In this document: positions 56,894-64,000 of the stretch, piece after piece
How the letters are laid out: each line of letters opens with the position of its first letter
How positions within the stretch are numbered: the stretch's first letter is position 1
NCBI RefSeq assembly: GCF_036320965.1
Contig: NC_092249.1
Location: forward strand, 8,084,569 to 8,148,568
Length of the DNA: 64,000 nucleotides
Reading direction: 5' to 3'
DNA from: Panulirus ornatus
Lineage: Eukaryota > Arthropoda > Malacostraca > Decapoda > Palinuridae
Made by a program: the position numbers and the translations under genes
Notes under the pieces: generated by a model
The model's input: only the letters and a program-made list of their open reading frames with translations
What the model was told of the DNA's origin: nothing
Database searches by the model: none

Positions 56894-57310
56894 GGTAAAC
56901 CATGGAAAGTTCTGTGGGGCCTGGATGTGGAAAGGGAGCTGTGGTTTCGGTGCATTATTACATGACAGCTAGAGACTGAGTGTGAACGAATGGGGCCTTT
57001 GCTGTCTTTTCCTAGCGCTACCTCGCACACATGAGGGGGGAGGGGGATGTTATTTCATGTGTGGCGAGGTGGCGATGGGAATAAATAAAGGCAGACAGTA
57101 TGAATTATGTACATGTGTATATATGTATATGTCTGTGTGTGTATATATATGTGTACATTGAGATGTATAGGTATGTATATTTGCGTGTGTGGACGTGTAT
57201 GTATATACATGTGTATGGGGGTGGGTTGGGCCATTTCTTTCGTCTGTTTCATTGCGCTACCTCGCTAACGCGGGAGACAGCGACAAAGCAAAATGAATAA
57301 ATAGAATGAT
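56892..57310 (+). mobile_element. LINE-A complete 3'UTR copy
   Basis: Starts at GGGGTAAACCATGGAAAGTT just after TA and contains the full 3'UTR: GGAGCTGTGGTTTCGGTGCA, CTAGCGCTACCTCGCACACA, GGTGGCGATGGGAATAAATA, GGTTGGGCCATTTC and the terminal hairpin CTCGC-TAAC-GCGGG with GACAGCGACAAAGCAAAATG and AATAAATAG. This is the reference for the LINE-A 3' end in this window. Confidence 0.92.
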
Positions 57311-57640
57311 ATATATATTATATCCACTCCAGTGTGTAATTTTTTTTCTCGTTATTGATAATGCTGTTTCTTAGAGGTATTGGTTGCTGGTACTTATTGC
57401 GTGATAATATACGCAGGATAATACGACAAATTTACTCGCTCTAAGGCTCGGGAAATGATCACAAGACCCAGCTAGTCATTCTGACGCCCAGAAAATTCAT
57501 CGTAAGACCCAAGTAATTCTTCTGAGGCTCAGGAAAGTAGTCTAAGGCCGAGGATAGCATTATAAGACCCGTAGTGTCATTCTACAGCCAAGGAAATTTA
57601 ATCTAAGGCTCAGAGAATGAGTCTAAGGCCTATGTAGCTG
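57311..57640. repeat. degenerate ~32-bp repeats
   Basis: From about 57440, phrases like TCTAAGGCTCAGGAAATGAT and AAGACCCAGCTAGTCATTCT recur with many changes. The first 130 bp are unique. Confidence 0.6.
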
Positions 57641-57666
57641 TTCGATACGCGGGTAGCTGGCTCAGG

Positions 57667-57705
<39 letters not shown>

Positions 57706-57794
57706 ACGCATAAGAGTAAAAACATGGTACATGTATGCAAGGCTAGGAGACGGGACAACACGAGTGTACAACTTTTTTCCCCGTAGCACAAATG

Positions 57795-57829
<35 letters not shown>
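57641..57829 (+). mobile_element. SINE-D 3' half with GT and CA tracts
   Basis: CGGGTAGCTGGCTCAGGCTA, (GT)n (57670-57702), module (CATAAGAGTAAAAACATGGT, GAGACGGGACAACACGAGTG, CCCCGTAGCACAAATGAT) and (AC)n (57796-57829). The tRNA-like head is absent. Confidence 0.75.
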
Positions 57830-57833
<4 letters not shown>

Positions 57834-58119
57834 TCCCCAGATGGTTTTTCTTTGTTTCGTCATTCTCCAAATCGTCTCGTTCCATGCCTGATGGCTGGAC
57901 CGGGGAGGTGTATGTGAGGTGGTTGTGCAGAGATGACCCAGATGATGAGGTCATTCACAGGTCATGTATATCGAATACCCGGGCAAATATCGAGTGTCAA
58001 AGAGTCTCCGAATACAAGAATATTCTAATTTTTCTAACAAGACAAATCTTGTTGAGTGATATGTATTTTGATTTAGTCAATTATCAGTTGCAATAATGGA
58101 CACACGTAATCAATATGGA
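57830..58119. other. unique sequence, nothing recognised
   Basis: No coding or repeat signal identified. Confidence 0.35.
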
Positions 58120-58700
58120 TAGCATTTTGATTTTTTGATGGTGTGTTTTTAAGTAGTTATATTTGTCATTGATAAATAATAACAAGCTAACTGTACGGGT
58201 ATAATCTTATGGTTCTATGTCTGTTAAGTAACTACGTTTTGATAGTGATTAACATAGATTCGCATTCTGTATAGAAGAAATCTTACGATGCCTTTTTGTC
58301 TTTTAAGTAACTGTGTTTGGTAGTATTAAGTATAAATGCTCAGTGTGTATGAATGACTTATTTCTTTTATGGTTTTCTGTCTTTTAAGTAACTATGGTAG
58401 TAATAAGCATACATTCGCAATATGTATGAAGTCTTAATTTTTTATTGCTTTTTGGCCTTTAAGTAACTATGGTAGTTATAAACACAAATACGCGATCTGT
58501 AAGGATAAATATCGTTCTTTTATGGTTTTCTATTTTGAAAGTAACTCCATTTGGTAGTCATAAGCATAAATACGAGATGTGTATAGATTAGATCTTGTTT
58601 CTGATGGTTTCTCGTCTTTTAAGTAACTATATCTGGGAGTGATATGCATATTTACGCAACCTCGTTAGAGAAAATCTAATTTTTGATGGTTTCCTGTCTA
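58120..58700. repeat. ~80-90-bp degenerate tandem array
   Basis: About seven units containing TTTTATGGTTTTCTGTCTTT, TAAGTAACTATGGTAGTNAT-type and AAGCATAAATACGC, with lengths varying because of indels. Confidence 0.85.
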
Positions 58701-59185
58701 ACGAAGGAATTTGACCAGTCTACAATAAGCAAAAATTACGCCATATCTGCAGAAAAAAACCAATCCTTCCTTGTTTTCAGACTTATTCTTAATGGAGCGA
58801 GTACAGTAATCTGCCCTACGCACAAATACGCAAAATCTCCACCGAATATTTCTTGCGTTTTGCGCACCTGGAGATATACATTAAGAGGCCACATTTCTCC
58901 CCCGACAGCTTCGGCCCCATATATCTCCCTAGCGTTGGCCAAATATTGCGTTAACGAACACTCGGGTAGCCCATCCCTTAGGCATTTTTACGCGCGTAAT
59001 GGCGTTGATGGCGTATAAATACAGTGGGACCGAAGGCCATCCTGACTTCCTTCCTTCATTTTTTTTCTTTCCCCTGCTGCTGCCCATCCCCGTTCCTCCC
59101 CAGAGAAGGTGATGAATCGGAGAGCCACTGGCCCCCCCAGTAATCCAGGTTGAACCCAAGCTGGTTCACAGATGTGCTTGAAAGA
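58701..59185. other. unique sequence, no gene recognised
   Basis: A 111-codon plus-strand frame (58683-59018) and its antisense shadow have no recognisable family. A TATAAATA element lies at about 59015-59022, with nothing supported downstream. Confidence 0.35.
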
Positions 59186-59187
59186 GA

Positions 59188-59460
59188 TAACTGCCTTCAT
59201 GTATACTCCAGGAAGATACCTGCCTTCATGTATACTCCAGGGAGTTAACTGCCTTCATCTATACTTCAGGGAGATAGCTGCCTTATGTATACTTCAGGGA
59301 GTTAACTGCCTTCATGTATACTGCAGGAAGATACCTGCCTTATGTATGCTCCAGGGATTTAACTGCCTTCATGTATATTCCAGGGAGATAACTGCCTTCA
59401 TGTATACTTCAGGGAGTTAACTGCCTTCGTTTGTACTTCAGGGAGATGATATCCTTCTCA
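59188..59460. repeat. 29-bp minisatellite, ~9 copies
   Basis: Units of CTGCCTTCATGTATACTCCA plus GGGAGTTAA, with GATAC/GATAA/GTTAA end variants and two units missing one C. Confidence 0.93.
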
Positions 59461-59640
59461 CGTACTATGTTAATGGTTGTTGAAATGTGTGACTGGAGGT
59501 CAATTTCCATCAAAGATAATTCTCTCTCATGCTAGTTTAAGATAATATTCGAGAAATCAAGTCCATTGTATATCTAAACACTCCCGGAATAATTCAGTTT
59601 TGTAATTAATCTAATTAACCAGTTATTGTTTGCTCTGTAC
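59461..59640. other. unique spacer
   Basis: Nothing recognised. Confidence 0.35.
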
Positions 59641-60960
59641 CACTTGATTATTCCTAGTGTTCCTTTCCTCTAATAGCGAATCTAGCATGGAATTAGTCGT
59701 CCCATTCCGTTGTTCCAGTCTGGAATTAGGTATATCCAGTAATAAGTCGGATATTCCGGTCTTAAGGGCTGGTAGTTTCAGTTTCTAATCGGTTAATGCG
59801 GTATGGTATTAGTGCGTCTAGTCCATGAGTGGCGGTTCCAGTTTCGGGTAGATCATTCCAGTACAGTGGCTCCAGTCCACGAGTGGCATTTACAGTGTGG
59901 GAGTGCTAAATCCAGTACGTTACTGGTGGACTCAGTTGGTAGTTAGGATCCCCCCCCCTTAAGTAAGTTATGGTTCCAGTCTATAACTGGAACTTGAAAT
60001 ATTATCCAGTAGACAGTTCCAGTCTGCGGGTATGGGTCTCGGTTCGACCTTAGAAGCTCTGGTCTGTAGTTTTGCAATCTTGCATCTCCAGCTTTGGTCC
60101 GTGGTTGGTGCACGTATCCCGTACTGGAGATGTCTAGTCCGTACGTGGTGCGTCCATCCTATGGCTAAGGGCTTCGGTCTGTTGATATTACTATCATCTC
60201 TGGTTCTTCAAGTCCAGTCATGTGATAGTGACTCTCGACGTGCGTCATTACCGCCGAGGGTTTGAAGTTCCAGGGAGCTCTTGGTGGTTTGTGTCCATGG
60301 TATCCAGGCTCATTTATGTTTGGTAGTTCTGTTCCTGGATTGGTACTTTGTCTGTGGTTGGAAGCCCCGGCTACTGGTTGTTAGATGGTTCGAGCTGTTC
60401 TTGTTACGACAGCCTTTTCTTGACGCTTGGTGTCCACACTGGAAGACCCTGTACTCTGCTCTTTGTTCCAGTTTTGATTTGTAACTGCAGTTCCAGCCAG
60501 AGATCGTCTTTGATCCTTTCATATCGAGGTTGATGAATCGGTGTTCATGGTCAGTTCATGTTTGGCTGCTGCAGATCCCTAGATGCTAATTCGAATCCCC
60601 AGATGGTCTTATCTCTGGTTGGCAGGTTGGAGTTTGTGGCTTATCTGAAGCTTGTAATACGTTATCTGTAGTGCCAGACCACGATTGGATCCCTTCTTGG
60701 TATTCGATAAATTGTTCTATTCAACTGTTGGTAATTTCAATCATTACGTGTAGGCCCAAAGTCCGAAATGAGTTATGGGTTGCAAGTCCAAGATGTGGTT
60801 GACAGTCTTATTCTACGTTTGGTGTTGGCACGCCATAACTGTCTCATTCCGTGGTTCACTGTTCCAGTCTGTGGTTCGACGTTCCAGACTGTAGCTGGTA
60901 GATCCAGGAGGTGGGTTGGTTTGCAGGATCGATCGATCCACATTTAGTTTGCCTAACTTA
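59641..60960. repeat. ancient degenerate array (TTCCAGTCTGTGGTTGG)
   Basis: Short phrases such as TTCCAGT, GTGGTTGGTAG and CCAGTCTG(T)GG recur every 30-60 bp over 1.3 kb without a clear period, suggesting a very old tandem array. The open frames inside (60032-60265, 60281-60484) are not recognisable proteins. Confidence 0.55.
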
Positions 60961-61208
60961 TGGTGTGTCTTTCCAGTGTGTTGTTCTTAGTTCCGAACCA
61001 TGATCGCCTGCATTAGGGTCTTTGCAATTCCCATTTTCAGAGAGCCTTGGTGCTTCGAATCCTTGACCAGAAGATTCATATTATAACTCCATACACTTTG
61101 ATCACTCGTTTACAGACACCAGGACCAAGTAGATGTTTCTATTTTGATGACGTTTTTAGGGTACGGCTGTGTCATGAGAATCCTTTCAGCCAACCATGAG
61201 GTACTTGA

Positions 61209-61211
<3 letters not shown>
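60961..61211. other. unique spacer
   Basis: Nothing recognised. Confidence 0.35.

Positions 61212-61249
<38 letters not shown>
61212..61249. repeat. (AC)n microsatellite
   Basis: About 38 bp of AC. Confidence 0.97.
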
Positions 61250-61252
<3 letters not shown>

Positions 61253-61956
61253 AATGATAAATGAACTTTCACAGTCGAAAGGGAAAATAAAATATACGTA
61301 ACCTTTAAAGAAAAAAAAAATGCTGTAATAATGGCCTTCGTGAAATAAGTCCTCATCGTCTCATTTCACTCTGGAAGCCATTAAAAAAATGAGGAAGTAG
61401 ATTCCCTTCCTCCTTCAATATCTGGAAGTGTTTTCACCGAGGGGAAAAAGAATATTTGAATGTTGATTTAAATCTTTTTTTTTTTCCGAATGTCAAGCGG
61501 TGTTTCAACCCTTGGGCGAAGGCCTGGTAGTTCTAACAAGATCGTTCGACAATTCGAGTAATTAGGTAATTAATTACATGACACTTTAATGGGAACTTTC
61601 TTTGAGTATCTCTTCATTGCCACTCTATTTTTCAACAAACCATTTGTCGCTTTTTTTTTTTTGTATATTACGAGCTGGAATATTCGAAAGAGGGACGAAA
61701 AAAGTTAGATATTGAGGAAATTAGACTTCAGCTCCAAAACAGGGGCAGTATTTCAAACGGGGAAGTGACAGCGTTTAAAGAGGATGATTGAAACCATTTC
61801 CATTATGAATGTGAGGATCGGAATAGGTTGATAATGGAAGCGTTGATGACGGTTCGTAATGAAGACATGGAACTGAGGTTATAGGGAAGGTGATGTTTGT
61901 ATTGGCTAAGCAGGGCGCGATCAGACGATTGCCACAATCAATGGTCATCTCATTAA

Positions 61957-61958
<2 letters not shown>
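61250..61958. other. unique A+T-rich sequence
   Basis: No coding or repeat signal identified. Confidence 0.35.

Positions 61959-62010
<52 letters not shown>
61959..62010. repeat. (TA)n microsatellite
   Basis: About 52 bp TA immediately before the LINE-A reading frame; a stop (TAA, 61954-61956) closes that frame upstream. Confidence 0.97.
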
Positions 62011-62014
<4 letters not shown>

Positions 62015-64000
62015 TGATTGGGAATACCTGGTTTAAAAAGCGCGATATACATAAGTATACTTATGTAAGTAGGAGAGATGGCCAGAGAGCATTATTGGAT
62101 TACGTGTTAATTGACAAGCGTGCGAAAGAGAGACTCTTGGATGTTAATGTGCTGAGAGGTGCAACTGGAGGGATGTCTGATCATTATCTTGTGGAGGCTA
62201 AGGTGAAGATTTGTATGGGTTTTCGGAAAAGAAGAGTGAATGTTGGGGTGAAGAGGGTGGTGAGAGTAAGTGAGCTTGGGAAGGAGACCTGTGTGAGGAA
62301 GTACCAGGAGAGACTGAGTACAGAATGGAAAAAGGTGAGAGCAATGGAAGTAAGGGGAGTGGGGGAGGAATGGGATGTATTTAGGGAATCAGTGATGGAT
62401 TGCGCAAAAGATGCTTGTGGCATGAGAAGAGTGGGAGGTGGGTTGATTAGAAAGGGTAGTGAGTGGTGGGATGAAGAAGTAAGAGTATTAGTGAAAGAGA
62501 AGAGAGAGGCATTTGGACGATTTTTGCAGGGAAAAAATGCAATTGAGTGGGAGATGTATAAAAGAAAGAGACAGGAGGTCAAGAGAAAGGTGCAAGAGGT
62601 GAAAAAAAGGGCAAATGAGAGTTGGGGTGAGAGAGTATCATTAAATTTTAGGGAGAATAAAAAGATGTTCTGGAAGGAGGTAAATAAAGTGCGTAAGACA
62701 AGGGAGCAAATGGGAACTTCAGTGAAGGGCGCAAATGGGGAGGTGATAACAAGTAGTGGTGATGTGAGAAGGAGATGGAGTGAGTATTTTGAAGGTTTGT
62801 TGAATGTGTTTGATGATAGAGTGGCAGATATAGGGTGTTTTGGTCGAGGTGGTGTGCAAAGTGAGAGGGTTAGGGAAAATGATTTGTTAAACAGAGAAGA
62901 GGTAGTGAAAGCTTTGCGGAAGATGAAAGCCGGCAAGGCAGCAGGTTTGGATGGTATTGCAGTGGAATTTATTAAAAAAGGGGGTGACTGTATTGTTGAC
63001 TGGTTGGTAAGGTTATTTAATGTATGTATGACTCATGGTGAGGTGCCTGAGGATTGGCGGAATGCGTGCATAGTGCCATTGTACAAAGGCAAAGGGGATA
63101 AGAGTGAGTGCTCAAATTACAGAGGTATAAGTTTGTTGAGTATTCCTGGTAAATTATATGGGAGGGTATTGATTGAGAGGGTGAAGGCATGTACAGAGCA
63201 TCAGATTGGGGAAGAGCAGTGTGGTTTCAGAAGTGGTAGAGGATGTGTGGATCAGGTGTTTGCTTTGAAGAATGTATGTGAGAAATACTTAGAAAAGCAA
63301 ATGGATTTGTATGTAGCATTTATGGATCTGGAGAAGGCATATGATAGAGTTGATAGAGATGCTCTGTGGAAGGTATTAAGAATATATGGTGTAGGAGGAA
63401 AGTTGTTAGAAGCAGTGAAAAGTTTTTATCGAGGATGTAAGGCATGTGTACGTGTAGGAAGAGAGGAAAGTGATTGGTTCTCAGTGAATGTAGGTTTGCG
63501 GCAGGGGTGTGTGATGTCTCCATGGTTGTTTAATTTGTTTATGGATGGGGTTGTTAGGGAGGTAAATGCAAGAGTTTTGGAAAGAGGGGCAAGTATGAAG
63601 TCTGTTGGGGATGAGAGAGCTTGGGAAGTGAGTCAGTTGTTGTTCGCTGATGATACAGCGCTGGTGGCTGATTCATGTGAGAAACTGCAGAAGCTGGTGA
63701 CTGAGTTTGGTAAAGTGTGTGGAAGAAGAAAGTTAAGAGTAAATGTGAATAAGAGCAAGGTTATTAGGTACAGTAGGGTTGAGGGTCAAGTCAATTGGGA
63801 GGTGAGTTTGAATGGAGAAAAACTGGAGGAAGTGAAGTGTTTTAGATATCTGGGAGTGGATCTGGCAGCGGATGGAAACATGGAAGCGGAAGTGGATCAT
63901 AGGGTGGGGGAGGGGGCGAAAATTCTGGGGGCCTTGAAGAATGTGTGGAAGTCGAGAACATTATCTCGGAAAGGAAAAATGGGTATGTTTGAAGGAATAG
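62011..64000 (+). mobile_element. LINE-A copy, best preserved, cut by window end
   Basis: A non-LTR retrotransposon starting inside its endonuclease domain immediately after (TA)n and running out of the window within the RT C-terminal region. The missing N-terminal endonuclease makes it 5'-truncated, although the rest shows no lesion. The motif order (APE end, long linker, RT, WFGHMER-type C-terminal domain in other copies) and the simple-repeat 3' tails fit an RTE-like clade, but the clade is not proven. Confidence 0.93.
62014..64000 (+). CDS. LINE-A AP-endonuclease (C-term) / reverse transcriptase, partial
   Basis: 662 codons without a stop, open to the window end; the ATG at 62014 is simply the first after the TA array and is probably internal to the original protein. 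Residues 15-63 match the end of an exonuclease/endonuclease/phosphatase domain: DGQRALLDYVLIDKRAKERL and GGMSDHYLVEAKV, with the SDH catalytic triplet at 55-57. A basic linker follows (about 70-300). RT motifs in order: KAGKAAGLDG (305-314), VPLYKGKGDKSECSNYRGIS (354-373), GFRSGRGCVDQ (404-414), [12 protein letters not shown] (436-447, first catalytic Asp 438), GLRQGCVMSPWLFN (494-507), FADDTALVAD (544-553, catalytic Asp pair 546-547) and KCFRYLGVDL (608-617). The protein would nick target DNA and copy its RNA into it. All RT catalytic residues are present, so this copy may be recent. Confidence 0.9.

Noticed and set aside
57937..57975. CAGATGATGAGGTCATTCACAG as a further HH-family core
   Set aside because: Lacks the CTGATGA start, the GAAA box and the GTGCAC palindrome.
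59015..59022. TATAAATA as a core promoter
   Set aside because: No supported transcription unit or coding exon follows within the window; an isolated match in A+T-rich DNA is expected by chance.
62184..62936. 250-codon minus-strand open frame
   Set aside because: Antisense shadow of the plus-strand LINE-A protein, which carries all recognisable RT and endonuclease motifs.

Overview
This is a stretch of animal nuclear DNA with almost no host genes. It is built from microsatellites, at least a dozen unrelated minisatellites and a few families of retroelements inserted into one another. No prokaryotic gene organisation, rRNA gene, convincing functional tRNA or CRISPR array is visible. The extreme density of (TA)n, (GA)n and (GT)n tracts, together with the LINE, SINE and Penelope-like families, resembles a decapod crustacean genome (shrimp, crab or crayfish). 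That assignment is inference; no diagnostic host gene supports it.

Four dispersed families explain most of the non-tandem sequence. (1) A non-LTR retrotransposon (here 'LINE-A') with an AP-endonuclease/reverse transcriptase protein. Its best copy starts at 62014 and is open to the window end (662 codons); truncated or decayed copies lie at 1967-3343, 6296-7972, 8628-10070, 13450-13568, 13827-13907, 16955-17165, 17828-18138, 27037-27216, 33875-34045, 37720-38566, 38767-38995, 52686-53005, 56647-56817 and 56892-57310. (2) A ~230 bp element ('SINE-C') whose 3' end carries the same hairpin as the LINE-A 3' end: 19771-19990, 24529-24766, 24829-25056, 25820-26056, 34834-35012 and 51525-51721. (3) A tRNA-related SINE ('SINE-D') with an internal (GT)n tract: about eleven copies. 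(4) Two 5'-truncated Penelope-like elements encoding a decayed GIY-YIG endonuclease at 45170-46095 and 51464-52606 (minus strand), one of them with a well-formed hammerhead ribozyme motif. A fifth short repeat (six copies) may contain a second hammerhead-like motif.

Layout: 1-6.3 kb unique sequence, a decayed LINE-A copy, CA/GT and CTA arrays; 6.3-14 kb two long LINE-A copies and TA-rich mosaics; 14-27.3 kb SINE-C and SINE-D copies, a tRNA-like palindrome and several minisatellites; 27.3-28.5 kb the only host-gene candidate, a possible first coding exon of a type II membrane protein; 28.8-30 kb a 29-bp minisatellite; 30-39 kb scattered SINEs and an old LINE; 39.04-44.72 kb a 21-bp satellite of about 270 units; 45-53 kb the two Penelope-like elements with 23-bp and 48-bp arrays; 53-61 kb many degenerate tandem arrays; 62-64 kb the intact LINE-A reading frame.

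Functionally, LINE-A would supply reverse transcription for itself and probably for SINE-C through the shared 3' hairpin. LINE and SINE tails look like the seeds of many (TA)n and (GT)n tracts. The very long open frames across the 21-bp satellite are a by-product of a 7-codon repeat period and are not genes.
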